This document shows positions 10,700 to 22,038 of a DNA stretch of 64,000 nucleotides, piece after piece. Both the position numbers and the translations under genes were made by a program. Within the stretch, counting starts at the first letter, position 1; every line of letters starts with the position of its first letter. A model generated the notes under the pieces. That model ran no database searches. It saw only the letters and a list, made by a program, of their open reading frames with translations, and was not told where the DNA came from. Source of the DNA: Paguma larvata (lineage: Eukaryota > Chordata > Mammalia > Carnivora > Viverridae); contig CM057843.1 in assembly GCA_030068075.1 (NCBI GenBank), positions 43,531,832 to 43,595,831 on the forward strand. Reading direction: 5' to 3'.

Positions 10700-11930
10700 T
10701 CATTCCTGCAGAAGCGGAAACTAACACCTGGGATTCTGCTTCAAACTCTGCAAGTGGCATTTTACCATCCATTTGGCTGTAATAGAGTCCGTACTCAATG
10801 AAGGCCAGGTCACCTTTCATTGTACCTGTACAAAACCTTCATCTTCATCAGCTGCCTCATTCAAACTGTATTAACTTTTCAGCAAGCTGGACTAGTTCCT
10901 AGTATCTGTAGTAAACTGCATGCTGCTGATCTAATGTACCACAGTACGTCACATGCTCCAGTGTTGATACACTGAGTGCGACTTTTATGCAGTTAAGGAC
11001 ATTTAGATCTATAGGACATCCTAATATCAAAGATTAGATGAAGTGACAAGTCAAGTAGGTCAATCATTTTAGCACTTGAAATTTTCTTGAAGTTTATTAT
11101 GTAGCTAAAAAAATAAAAATAAAATTTCCAGAGAAGTCTCTACTAAATAGTGTTATTACTCATCCTGAGCTCTGCATTTCTTCTCTTGACTCGAAAAAAA
11201 AGTTTGAAAGTGGGCAAATTTTTACATCTTTCCTTTACCCTTTGATTTTCTCTGGAACAATTGCTGACATGGAAAATAGGGTATTGACTGTAGTGGTTGA
11301 AGAGTTTAGTTTGGAGTCAGATGGCGTGGGTTCAAATTTCAGATTCACCACTTGTTGGTACAAACAATACCATAAAGCAATAGACATAAAGCTGCTGGAG
11401 GCTCAATTTCCTGACATGGACGATGGGAGTTATATAGGTGGAAGTCCATAGGATTGCAGTGAAAATAAAATGAACTGATACATGCAAAGTAGTCAGAACC
11501 ACTTGGGCACATAAGTGCTCCAGAATCTGTGATCACTAACAATTCATCCAAATTTCTCAGCTCCCCCCAAAAGTATCCGTTTCTGGCCAGCTGGATCACT
11601 TTGCTTCATAGTCAAATTGGAGATGAGAAAGATAAAGGAGCAGCAGTTGACACTGGAGACACCTTGCTGGGAATTAAACTGTCACGTGAGACCCAAGAGC
11701 TCCATTATCAGGGTCAACACTGAGTAATACTGACACTCTGTAAGGGTGAGGCATCAATTATTCTTAGGGTAATGAGCAAATTTTAACAAATATGGGGAAT
11801 TATGGGTTATGTACCCAATGAACGCCAATGACTACCTGACTGTGGTAAAGAATCCTAATTGAAGACCAAATAAAATGAACTCTTAAAGGCTTTCAGAGGT
11901 TGAACAAATAACTCAGGAATAGGACAATTA
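10700..11930. other. Intergenic DNA with a degraded MIR
   Basis: A MIR-like piece (about 11287-11522, +) is recognisable from AGTGGTTGAAGAGT, GGAGTCAGATGGC, GTTCAAATTTC and a tail ending ATAAGTGCTC. The rest shows no gene. ORFs of 64-84 codons here have no family features. Confidence 0.5.
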
Positions 11931-12007
11931 TTATTCAGAGACAGATTATTTACATACAAGCAAGGAAGAGATTTTGACAATTATGTAAATAATAGCTGGT
12001 CAAGGCT

Positions 12008-12014
12008 TATAAAA
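12008..12014 (+). promoter_or_regulatory. TATA box of KRTAP1 copy 2
   Basis: TATAAAA lies 83 bp before the ATG. The preceding AGCTGGTCAAGGC resembles ACTGGTCAAGGC upstream of copy 1, so the proximal promoter is partly conserved between copies. Confidence 0.85.
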
Positions 12015-12090
12015 GGCCCAACATGGAAGTCACCACCAAAACACAAAAACTTCTCTCAGGGACCCAACTCTCAACCCAACTCCTGACACC

Positions 12091-12579
12091 ATGGCCTGCT
12101 GCTCCACTAGCTTCTGTGGATTTCCCACCTGCTCCACCAGTGGGAACTGTGGCTCCAGCTGCTGCCAGCCCAACTGCTGCCAGCCCAGCTGCTGCCAGCC
12201 AACTTGCTGCCAGACCAGCTGCTGCCAGCCCACCTGCTGCCAAACCAGCTGCTGCCAACCAACCTGCTGCCAGACCAGCTGCTGCCAGCCCACCTGCTGC
12301 GGGACCGGCTGTGGCACTGGTGGTGGCCAGGAGGGTGGCTGTGGAGCCGTGAGCTGCCGCGTCAGGTGGTGCCGCCCTGACTGCCGCGTGGAGGACACCT
12401 GCCTGCCCCCCTGCTGTGTGGTGAGCTGCACACCCCCCACCTGCTGCCAGCTGCACCACGCCCAGGCCTCCTGCTGCCGCCCATCCTACTGTGGACAGTC
12501 CTGCTGCCGCCCTGCTTGCTGCTGCTACTGCTGCCAGCCCAGCTGCTGCCAGCCCACCTGCTGTGAGCCCACCTGTTAA
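12091..12579 (+). CDS. KRTAP1-3: Keratin-associated protein 1, copy 2 (three decapeptide units)
   Basis: A 162-residue KRTAP1 protein with 51 cysteines. The architecture is as in the first copy, but the Cys-Gln-Pro block holds three [10 protein letters not shown] decapeptides instead of two. From the glycine hinge to the end the amino acid sequence is the same as the other copies, with the stop TAA. One unit uses CAA codons (CCAAACC, CCAACC) where others use CAG, which shows the repeat units drift separately. The 5' UTR and first bases after the stop closely match copy 3, so copies 2 and 3 are the closest pair in their flanks. Role: hair-cortex matrix protein crosslinking keratin filaments. 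The number 1-3 is positional only. Confidence 0.93.
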   Translation: MACCSTSFCGFPTCSTSGNCGSSCCQPNCCQPSCCQPTCCQTSCCQPTCCQTSCCQPTCCQTSCCQPTCCGTGCGTGGGQEGGCGAVSCRVRWCRPDCRVEDTCLPPCCVVSCTPPTCCQLHHAQASCCRPSYCGQSCCRPACCCYCCQPSCCQPTCCEPTC

Positions 12580-12684
12580 AAGCAAGGTTGCTGATTTTCA
12601 ACTTAAAGTTTCAACTTCCAAATCAATTCATGAGCTAATTATTTCCTCCACCACCCCTGGACCACTAACGATTTCTTGAACTTT

Positions 12685-12720
12685 TATTTGTTTTGTTTGT
12701 TTGTTTGTTTGTTTTTTGTT
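12685..12720 (+). repeat. (GTTT)n microsatellite in the KRTAP1 copy 2 3' region
   Basis: About five GTTT units within the predicted 3' UTR. The matching place after copy 4 (about 22150-22160) has only GGGTTTTTG, so the repeat expanded in copy 2. Confidence 0.8.
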
Positions 12721-12996
12721 GTGGGGACTACCAAATATTTGGGCCTCACAGATCTATCTGATTCCATCCAATTCTGGAAAGATTTTGATCTCCCTAGTGA
12801 CGTTGCCAAAATACGAATTTGACTCAAGAAATGGGAAAGCCAATTTGCTTTCAGGACACATTTGAATCTACTCTCTGTGGCTTTGCCACTGAAGCCGCAG
12901 AAGAACCATCTGTCCTTCTCAGAGATGTTCACCTCCTATACTCCACCATCCTGCAAATTGTACTTTTTGTGAAAGGGGAATAATACACCAAGGTCT

Positions 12997-13002
12997 ATTA
13001 AA
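12997..13002 (+). terminator. Possible poly(A) signal of KRTAP1 copy 2 (ATTAAA)
   Basis: ATTAAA lies 418 bp after the stop. It is the nearest acceptable hexamer, as AATAAA appears only at 13414. The use of this site is inferred. Confidence 0.45.
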
Positions 13003-13019
13003 TTATATCTATTTGCTGC

Positions 13020-14590
13020 AGCAAACATATCTCTTTTTCTTCATTGAGTTTGTTCATGATATGTATTTCATAGAAAGTCACAAAAGATTTTAATCTGTTT
13101 TTGATATCCCGCACTGCTTTTATTATACCATGCTAGGAAACTGGATTAGATCTACTAGAGGCTAATCCCATAAAAAGGTACAGCAAAGGCAGTTATATAG
13201 GGCCTCAGAAGTGGCACAAGTTCTATTTTCATATCCTGAACTCGCAAAGAGCTTTCACAACCAGAAAATTATAGAAGTCAGGAACTCTGAATCCAAAGCC
13301 AGAATATGATGTATTTTTTTACGTGTCTTAGAGGAATGCTCTTTCAGGCAATCTTCAAACCATGGAACATATGCTAATATATTACACTCTTCCATTCACA
13401 CGTAACCTTGCAGAATAAAGCAAGAGAACCACATGATGGGAAAGTCTCTCTGAGGAAATACGCTTTTGGTTAGATGGAGAACTTTATTCTATTTTTTCCC
13501 CCAGTTTCTAAACTGAAAGTAAGGATAATAACATATCTACTTTGGTTTAAAATTTTCACTTAGAAATACACACATTTATTATACATACACATGCACTGAT
13601 ACATAACACACAATGAATGTATACATAAGATACAATGAATGTATACATATTTAAACACAAGCATCAGGAAATGTTTTACAAATCTGGGTAGTTTTTGGAC
13701 AAGGATCAGGATTAATTTGTGGTTTCTTGGACTCAGAAAGGGAGGGAGCTGAAGATACTCTTTTTTATTAAAAATATTACTTGGGTTAAGATTATAATAC
13801 TTTATTCATGCACGGGTTAAGGAAAATCAAGAAATTAGAAAGCATGAATAAAGGATAACATGTAAACAAGGGATCAATTTCCCTGACATATTTTCTAGAG
13901 ACCTGATCCAACCCAGAAGACACCCTTGAACAATAGAATAGAAATGACAACATGTTTTGTCCTCTTGCTCCCCTGATTTTAACTTCTGACCACTTTCAGG
14001 TATCACTACCTAAGAGTTTCTGCTGAGAAAAAAGTATAAAATAAATGACAAGTGACTTGAGTAGGATGCAGATTTGTTTATCAGTACCATACACTGCCAA
14101 TCATTCCTTCCTTCCTTTATTCAACACCATTTCCTGAATGCCTACATTCAAGATGGCGCAGAAGGCACTACATGGGATACCAAGGTGATCAGATATGATA
14201 CATTTAAGGAATGAATGAGTTGGTAAAGCAATTCCACAATTTTAGCCCTGGAGGTGTCTGAAAGATCATCTCATTTTACAGATGAATAAACCAATGTTCA
14301 GAGGGATTAAGTGACTTTTTTGAAGTCTGCAGAATCACTTAATGGTAGAACCAGTTTGAGAAGCCTATTTAGTTTAATTAGCTTAATTTAGTTCTCAGTT
14401 AAGGGCTCAGTTCCCTATAATCAGACCCACCCATAATCACCTAAAGCTGGATTCCTTTAAATTCTGTTTAGCTTAAAATTCTATGATTTTTTAAATTCAA
14501 AAGCACAAACTAAAAACAACTGAGGATTTATCAATAGGGTATCATTGAATAAAGTGTGGTATGATCATACTCTGGAAAACTGCATAGCTA
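13020..14590. other. Intergenic DNA, no gene seen
   Basis: AT-rich, with a short ATACA-rich stretch at 13560-13660. No coding or clear repeat family is seen until the L1 begins. Confidence 0.5.
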
Positions 14591-14599
14591 CTTAATAGG

Positions 14600-16743
14600 T
14601 ATGGGATAGGCCAAAAAATTATATAACCTAGAGAAAATGAATTAATTCCTAGAACCACATAACCTATCCAAACCAAATCTTGAAGAAATAGAAAATCTTA
14701 ACAGATCTATAACTAGCAAGGAGATTGAATCAGTAATAAAAAAGTAAAACCTCTCAAAAATAAAATCCCAGTACCAGAAGCTTCAATGGTGAATTATACC
14801 AACATTTAAATAAAAGTTAAAACCAATCATCCTCCAACTCTTCCAACAAATTAAAGATGAAGGAATACTTCCAAACTTACTCCATGAGGCTACCATTACT
14901 CTGATACCAAATACACTACAAGAAGAGAAGACTAGAGACCAACATCTGTGATGACCATTGACGCCAAGTGTCCTCAAATACTATCAAACAGAATTCAACA
15001 GCACATTAAAAGGATTATACACCGTGACCTAGTGGGATTTTATCCTAGAATGCAAGGATGGTTCAACATACAAAAATCAATGAATGTAATACCCCACATA
15101 ACAGAATAAAAGGGGGAAAACACATGGCTAATAAATGGAGAAAAAGAATTTGATGAAATTAACACTCTTTCATATTAAAGAAAAACAAAAATAAAAACAC
15201 TCAACAAACTAGGAATAAAAGGAAACTGTATCAGCCTAATAAAAGCCATGTATGAAAACCTACATTAACATAATACTCAGTGACAAAAGATTAAAAGCTT
15301 TTCCTCTAAGATCAGGAAAAAGAGAGGGGTACCCATTTTTACCTATTCTATTTATTATAGTATAGAAGTCCTAGCTAGAGCAATTAGACAAGAAAAAGAA
15401 ATAAAAGGCATCCAAATAAGAAAGAAAAAAGTAAAATTGTCTTTACTTGCAGATGACATGATATAATATATAGAAAACCCTAAAGAATCCACCTTATGCC
15501 CCAAAAACAATTAAAAAAATGGTTAGAACTAATTGACAAATCCAGTAGAGTTGCAGGTTGCAGGATACAAAATCAATACAAAAAATCAGGTCCATTTCTA
15601 TATACTAACAATAATCTACCAGAAAGAGAAATTAAGAAAATAATCCCATTTACAATAGCATCAAAAAGAATAAAATACTTAGGAATAAATTTAACCAAAG
15701 AGATGAAAGATCTGTGTACCAAACACTAGAAGTCACTTATGAAAGAATTAAAGAATACACAATTAAATGGAAAGATATTACATGCTCATTAATTAGGAGA
15801 ATTAATACTGTTAAAACGCCCATACTACTCAAAGCAATCTATAGATTCAATGCAATCCCTATCAAGTTTCCAATGGTATTTTTCACAGAAAGAGGGGAAA
15901 AAAACATCCTAAAAGTTGTATGGAACCACAAAAGACTCAGAATAGCCAAATCAATCTTGAGAAAGAGGAACAAAGCTGGAGGATCATACTTCCTGGTTTC
16001 AAACTATATTACAAAGCTATAGTAATCAAAACAGTATGGTACTGGAATAAAGGCAGTCTTATAGACAAATGGAAGATAAGAGAGAGCCCAGAGAGAAACC
16101 TTTACATATATGGTCAAATAATTTCAACAAGGATGTCAAGACCATTTAATGGGAAGGACAGTCTTTTCAAAACATGGTGCTGAGAAAATTGAATATCCAC
16201 ATGCAAAAGAATGAAGATGGATCCTTACATTATACCATATACAAAAATTAACTGAAGACGGATAAAAAACCTAAAGTTAGGAGCTAAAACTATAAAACTC
16301 TAAGAAGAAAACATAGGGGGAAACCTTCATGACATTGAATTTGGCAGTGATTTCTTGAATATGACACAAAAAGCACATACGACGAAAGTAAAAAATAGGT
16401 AAATTGAACTACATCAAAATTAAAAACTTCTGGGCATCAAAGGAACAATGAACAAAGTGAATATTCAATCTATAGAATGGCAGAAATATTTGCAAATCAT
16501 ATATCTAATAAGAAGCTAATAGCTAGAATATATGAAGAACTTCTACAACTCAACAACAACAATTAAAAATTAGGCAAGGATATGAATGGACTTTTCTCCA
16601 AAGAAGATGTACAAATAGGGGCACCTGGATGGCTCAGTGGGTTAAGCATCTGACTCTTGATTTTGGCTCAAGTCATGATCTTATGGTTTGTGAATTTGAG
16701 CCCCAAGTCAGGCTCTGCACTGACAGTGTGAAGCCTGCTTGGG

Positions 16744-16789
<46 letters not shown>

Positions 16790-16812
16790 CTTCTCTGTCC
16801 CTCCCCCACTCA

Positions 16813-16859
<47 letters not shown>

Positions 16860-17735
16860 TCTCTCTCTCTCTGTCTCAAAATAAATAACTAAACTTTAAC
16901 GAAAAAAATAATGTTAATCTTTAAAAAAAAAGATATACAAATGTCCAACAGGCATATGAAAAGATGTTCCATATCACTAATCATTACAAAAATGCAAATC
17001 AAAACCACAGGGACATATCATGTCATACCCACTAGAATGTCTACTCTCAAAAAAACCAAAAAGCGCTGGCAAGAATGTGGAGAAATTGGAATCCTTATGC
17101 CCTGTTGGTGGAAATGTAAAATGGTGCAGACACTATGGGAAAAAGTACGGCAGGTGCACAAAAAAACTAAAAATAGAGCTACCATGTGATCCAGCAATTC
17201 CACTTCTAGGTATATATCCAAAAGAATGGAGAATAGTATCTTGAAAAGCTATTGGTACATCTATGTTCATGGCAACATTAATCACGATAACCAAAAGATT
17301 GGAAGCAACCCAAGTGTCCACTGATGGACAAATGGATAAACAAACTGTCGTGTATACATACAACAGAATATTATTCAGCCTTAAAAAGGAAAAACATTCT
17401 GATACATTTATAACATGGATGAATTTTGAAGACATTAAGCTAAGTGAAATAAGCCATTCATTAAAAAGACATATTGTATGATTCCGCTTATATGAGGCAT
17501 CAATACAGAAAGTGGAAAGGTGGTTACAAAGGCTTAGAGAGGAGAGAATGGAAAGTTCTTCTTTAATGGATATAGAGTTTCAGTTTTACAAGATAAGAAT
17601 TCTGGAGATTGATTGCACACCAATGTGAATGCTCATCACACTAGTCAACTGTGCACTTAAAAATGATTAAGATGGTAAATTTTATATTATATGTATTTTA
17701 GTACAATTAAAACTTTTAAAAAATAAGTATGTATA
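14600..17735 (+). mobile_element. L1 LINE, ORF2 and 3' end, decayed
   Basis: A long 5'-truncated L1 on the + strand. Translated pieces show the region before the reverse transcriptase, the RT catalytic stretch (KLSLLADDM at about 15434-15460, the position of the FADD motif), the post-RT part ([15 protein letters not shown] at about 15677-15718) and the C-terminal GTYHVIPTRMSTLKKTKK region, then a 3' UTR ending in an A-rich tail. Many stops and frameshifts break ORF2, so it is not functional. A SINE at 16618-16925 splits it. It fills much of the space between KRTAP1 copies 2 and 3. Confidence 0.92.
16618..16925 (+). mobile_element. CAN-SINE with (CT)n and (CA)n tracts, nested in L1
   Basis: Usual head and body, then a long CT tract (16747-16790) and a CA run (about 16816-16858), both potentially length-variable. 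GATGTACAAAT / GATATACAAAT flank it, and L1 sequence resumes exactly after the second copy. Confidence 0.93.
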
Positions 17736-18290
17736 GGTCCCAACTTTTACTTTTTACTTATATTTTACTTATATATATGCTGGTTTATGTCTGCAAAAGC
17801 AGGAAGAAAGGGGTCAAAAAATATATACTAAATTGTTAATATTGATTATTTCCGAAGTACTAGTTTTGGAGGGGAAGGGTGTTTCGGGGAAAAGAGGAAA
17901 ATTATTAAATTTATTTATATTCCTGTGTACTATTTGATTTGTTAAAAGGTGGATTCATTAGTAGCATGAATTTAGTAGAGTCAGAAAACAATCTATCAGC
18001 AAAAGTCTTAAGAGTTTCAGATGCGAATATGTATGTGGTTGATAGAAGGCAAAAATATTGGTTAGAGCTCTTGGCACCCTATAACTTGCACGAACAGACC
18101 CTAGAAAGGCATAGTTCTTTTGGATGTTGATTAATGTTTTGATGACACTAATGTTAGTCATTCCAAATCTGAGCGAATTTTCTTTTATGACATCCCGATC
18201 CTTAATTTAGTGACCACCTAGGAAGAAAATGGTTAGTTTAGATAAACTGAAGGTTAACAAAGGGCAGGTATGACGAAGCAAGCCAGGGGT
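17736..18290. other. Intergenic DNA between L1 and KRTAP1 copy 3
   Basis: AT-rich with no recognisable gene or repeat. An ORF of 63 codons at 17939 has no family features. Confidence 0.5.
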
Positions 18291-18314
18291 GGCCCACGTC
18301 TAGTCTGTCATATG

Positions 18315-18553
18315 ATTTGCATAAAGAGATGTTGCTCTGATTGGCTTCTATAATAAGCATTCACTGGATCCAGAGGGCAAAGAAGAAACATAATAGGACT
18401 TAATTGAATAATGACCAAAGCAGGCTATTGAAATGCTATTTATAACTTTCTAAACAACTCAGGTATCAGCCAATCAGAGACTGACCTTGCAAATGGTATC
18501 AAGGAACAATGCTGAATGCTAGGGAAATATGCAGCTCTAGGATATATATAAAA
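18315..18553 (+). promoter_or_regulatory. KRTAP1 copy 3 promoter: octamer, CCAAT and TATA motifs
   Basis: A perfect POU octamer ATTTGCAT (18315-18322), an inverted CCAAT (GATTGG, 18339-18344), a direct CCAATCAGAGA (from 18470) and TATATATAAAA ending at 18553. The ATG is 83 bp after the TATAAAA start. Factor binding is inferred from motif match only. Confidence 0.7.
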
Positions 18554-18629
18554 GGCCCAACATGAAAGTCACCACCAAAACACAAAAACTTCTCTCAGGC
18601 ACCCAACTCTCAACCCAGCTCCTGACACC

Positions 18630-19148
18630 ATGGCCTGCTGCTCCACTAGCTTCTGTGGATTTCCCACCTGCTCCACCAGTGGGAACTGTGGCTCCAGCTG
18701 CTGCCAGCCCAACTGCTGCCAGCCCAGCTGCTGCCAGCCAACTTGCTGCCAGCCCAGCTGCTGCCAGCCCACCTGCTGCCAGCCCAGCTGCTGCCAGCCC
18801 ACCTGCTGCCAGCCCAGCTGCTGCCAGCCCACCTGCTGCCAGACCAGCTGCTGCCAGCCCACCTGCTGCGGGACCGGCTGTGGCACTGGTGGTGGCCAGG
18901 AGGGTGGCTGTGGAGCCGTGAGCTGCCGCGTCAGGTGGTGCCGCCCTGACTGCCGCGTGGAGGACACCTGCCTGCCCCCCTGCTGTGTGGTGAGCTGCAC
19001 ACCCCCCACCTGCTGCCAGCTGCACCACGCCCAGGCCTCCTGCTGCCGCCCATCCTACTGTGGACAGTCCTGCTGCCGCCCTGCCTGCTGCTGCTACTGC
19101 TGCCAGCCCAGCTGCTGCCAGCCCACCTGCTGTGAGCCCACCTGTTAA
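18630..19148 (+). CDS. KRTAP1-4: Keratin-associated protein 1, copy 3 (four decapeptide units)
   Basis: A 172-residue KRTAP1 protein with 55 cysteines (32%), the longest of the four. The repeat block has three [10 protein letters not shown] units followed by one [10 protein letters not shown], compared with two or three units elsewhere. The N-terminal 30 residues and the C-terminal half match the other copies. The stop is TAA. The nearly perfect 30-bp DNA repetition (18730-18865) makes slippage or unequal exchange likely, so allele length may vary between animals. It is a hair-cortex matrix protein, with more crosslinking residues than its siblings. The positional number 1-4 should not be read as strict orthology. 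Confidence 0.93.
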   Translation: MACCSTSFCGFPTCSTSGNCGSSCCQPNCCQPSCCQPTCCQPSCCQPTCCQPSCCQPTCCQPSCCQPTCCQTSCCQPTCCGTGCGTGGGQEGGCGAVSCRVRWCRPDCRVEDTCLPPCCVVSCTPPTCCQLHHAQASCCRPSYCGQSCCRPACCCYCCQPSCCQPTCCEPTC

Positions 19149-19478
19149 AAGCAAGGTTGCTGATTAAGAATGAAAGGGGAAACTAAGCAAACTGCTCTGA
19201 TCTCTGAAGAAGTGCTCAATTTTACTCCCATGCTAAGTACCATGATGTGTCCTAGCCGCTCAGAAATAATGAGTCTTAGTCAGGACCCTCTTGGATGTGT
19301 TGAATTAGCACACTGAAAACATGTTATCAATCAGAGTATCTAGATATCCTGCCCTGATTGAGAAGGCTCCAGGGTACGCTATTTCTTCATTTCAGTGACA
19401 TCTCTGGTCTCCTCCCTATCTCTCCATCCCCACATATTTTTAGACAGGCTTTTTCCTTGAATATCCCCTGTTAATTCA

Positions 19479-19484
19479 AATAAA
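19479..19484 (+). terminator. Poly(A) signal of KRTAP1 copy 3
   Basis: AATAAA lies 331 bp after the stop and is followed by T/GT-rich sequence. Confidence 0.7.
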
Positions 19485-19509
19485 ATGTTTAAATGTGTAA
19501 AGCAAACTG

Positions 19510-20848
19510 AGTAATTTTCTTCCTTCTACCTCTAAGCTTGTCCACCTTTAGCTGGAATTCAAGGAGAGTGAATATACATTTTTACAATAATCCTGGAACA
19601 TACACATAAGGTCTAAACCAGAAAGACCGAATACTAATTACACTATGCTTGAATCCGTCAGTTAACAAAATGCTCCATGCATTAAATAATCTTTACAGTT
19701 ATTCAAATACTTATATGCTCTAACCTACAATAATTAGGTCTAAACCAGTAAAGCCACTTTTGGCTAAAATTTTCACGTTGATCAAATCTAGGGGATTTCT
19801 ACCTAGCTATAGCTCTACCATTTTAATCCTTGTCCAGTTTATATACTAGATGTTCTCCTTAATGTGTGCCTAATATCTAGAGATTATATTACTTACTAAA
19901 TAGATTTCAAGATATCTACCAGATACTATCTATTAGATACTTTTCTCCAATAGCATTTAGGCTTAATTCCTATGTCTTAGCCTATTATATTCTTCTCACT
20001 GGTCTCCAAATTGCTCTCCAAGTTTCAACTCCCAACACTGGCCTCCATTTACTGCAAGTACATAGAAAGTGTATCTCTAACCAAAACAAGAATAGAACAA
20101 ACTGCCAAGGAGATACCCGTGAATTCTACCATCATCATTTGTCAGACACATGTATTAGAAATCTCAAACAACTACATAGGTTGTACTCTGCAACCCAATT
20201 TGAAAGATACTCTCTTAGGAAGTTAAGATAAACCTAGAACAAAAAAAATCACTTATTATTTAATTTTTTAATTCCTTATTAAGTATTTCAGTGCAATACA
20301 AAATATAATAGGAAAAAAAAGAGGATACTTTAAGAAAAATATTTTCCAAGTTATTTATAAGCTCCCAGCACTTACCTCTATCATTTAATTGGTATCAGTG
20401 ATAGACCAAACACAAGATTGTGCATTTCAAGGAAGAATATCCTTCAAAATGTCAGAAATCCCAGATGTTTTTCCCTAAGACTTGGTTCAACTATTAAACG
20501 TAGAAAAATATTCCAGCACTTCCTAGTGTCTTTTGACAATAATAAGGACTCTTCTGAGAGGTATTGCAGCTTGAAAGTTCTATTAAACAATTTATAAGTG
20601 GTACATGCATTCATGAATCATGTCTTTTACTCCACCCATTCAAAATCAGATTCAGCAGGCATTTATTAAAGTCCTACCTGAAGCTAAGCACTCTGCTAGA
20701 TATTTTTATACATACTATGTCACTTAGTTCATGAGAAAAGATTTCTGGACTAGAATATGAATAATAGTTACACATTCTTAAATTGACAAAATCAAAGGGA
20801 ACTATAATAGTAATTTGACTTTATGTTGGAGTAAATTCATTGGAAGGG
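19510..20848. other. Intergenic AT-rich DNA, no gene seen
   Basis: No named repeat or coding signal is seen. A phrase AGGTCTAAACCAG recurs at about 19609 and 19737, which may be chance or a small local repeat. Confidence 0.5.
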
Positions 20849-21060
20849 TTTTTTTTTAATTTATTTATTTATTTTGAGACAGAGAGCATATACACAAGCT
20901 GTGGAGGGGCAGAGAGAGAGAGAAAGAGAGAGAATCTCAAGCAGGCTTCATACTGTCAGCACAGAGACCAACATGGGGCTCGATTTCATGAACCGTGAGA
21001 TCATGACCTGAGTTGAAATCAAGAGTCAGATGCTTAACCAACTGAGCCACCCAGTCGCCC
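20849..21060 (-). mobile_element. CAN-SINE, reverse orientation
   Basis: A T-rich tail with TTTATTTATTTATTTTGAGA, a GA tract and an inverted head ending CCACCCAGTCGCCCC. Confidence 0.92.
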
Positions 21061-21417
21061 CAGTAGGAAGCTTTGAATTATACACAACCAAAGGTTACTC
21101 TTTTATGTTCAATGGATGTTCTGATATCCTAAATGCAAGAGAATTCAGTCTGTATAGTCAGAAGAAAAATTAATAGTTAAAACTAAGAGCACAATTATCC
21201 TTAGCCTTAGAGATACGGACAAAATGTCACGTGGAATAACCACCTGTACAAAATGAGGGCGTTGGCATGGGCTAAAACGGAAGGACTCTTTGAACATGGA
21301 AAACCACAAATGTATTCCAAAGAGCAAAGGACCAACATGAGCAGTCCAAATGAAACTATAAAACAAACTAATTTCTAAACTGCTGCTCACAATGGGTCAT
21401 AAGTATTTCAATGTAAG

Positions 21418-21511
21418 CCAATCAGAGGTCCAATGAGGAACAAATTTAAAACAAAAACAAGGAAGATATGTTAAGAATTTTGTAAACAGAAGCTGGCTCA
21501 GATATATAAAA
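21418..21511 (+). promoter_or_regulatory. KRTAP1 copy 4 promoter: CCAAT and TATA
   Basis: CCAATCAGAGG starts at 21418, the same motif seen upstream of copy 3. A second CCAAT follows 13 bp on. TATAAAA at 21505-21511 lies 75 bp before the ATG. Confidence 0.8.
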
Positions 21512-21579
21512 GGCCTGACATAGACCTTACCACCAAAACACCTCTAAGCAACCCGACTCTCAACCCAACTCCTGACACC

Positions 21580-22038
21580 ATGGCCTGCTGCTCCACTAGC
21601 TTCTGTGGATTTCCCACCTGCTCCACCAGTGGGAACTGTGGCTCCAGCTGCTGCCAGCCCAACTGTTGCCAGCCCAGCTGCTGCCAGCCAACCTGCTGCC
21701 AGCCCAGCTGCTGCCAGCCCACCTGCTGCCAGACCAGCTGCTGCCAGCCCACCTGCTGCGGGACCGGCTGTGGCACTGGTGGTGGCCAGGAGGGTGGCTG
21801 TGGAGCCGTGAGCTGCCGCGTCAGGTGGTGCCGCCCTGACTGCCGCGTGGAGGACACCTGCCTGCCCCCCTGCTGTGTGGTGAGCTGCACACCCCCCACC
21901 TGCTGCCAGCTGCACCACGCCCAGGCCTCCTGCTGCCGCCCATCCTACTGTGGACAGTCCTGCTGCCGCCCTGCCTGCTGCTGCTACTGCTGCCAGCCCA
22001 GCTGCTGCCAGCCCACCTGCTGTGAGCCCACCTGTTAA
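21580..22038 (+). CDS. KRTAP1-5: Keratin-associated protein 1, copy 4 (two decapeptide units)
   Basis: A 152-residue KRTAP1 protein with 47 cysteines. The two decapeptides are [10 protein letters not shown] and [10 protein letters not shown], a different combination from copy 1 although the length is the same. The last 34 bp before the ATG (from CTCTAAGCAACCCGACTC) are identical to copy 1, while the 3' flank is homologous to copy 2. It is therefore a mosaic in its flanks. The stop is TAA. The function is as for the other KRTAP1 proteins: a hair-cortex high-sulfur matrix component. It lies only 2.4 kb after copy 3 and is followed by a 16-kb gap before the KRTAP3 group. The -1-5 number is positional. 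Confidence 0.93.
   Translation: MACCSTSFCGFPTCSTSGNCGSSCCQPNCCQPSCCQPTCCQPSCCQPTCCQTSCCQPTCCGTGCGTGGGQEGGCGAVSCRVRWCRPDCRVEDTCLPPCCVVSCTPPTCCQLHHAQASCCRPSYCGQSCCRPACCCYCCQPSCCQPTCCEPTC

Noticed and set aside
12030..12440. Antisense Gln-Trp repeat frame ([10 protein letters not shown]) over KRTAP1
   Set aside because: It is a shadow of the CCQPT repeat in another frame. There is no promoter or start context on that strand.
12007..12585. Long antisense frame over KRTAP1 (also 18537-19154, 5936-6481)
   Set aside because: The Ala/Gly-rich antisense product only mirrors the Cys-Gln-Pro repeats. Repeat-derived DNA keeps a second frame open without any family match.
15496..16183. Three overlapping frames of 77-102 codons
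   Set aside because: Pieces of a broken L1 ORF2.
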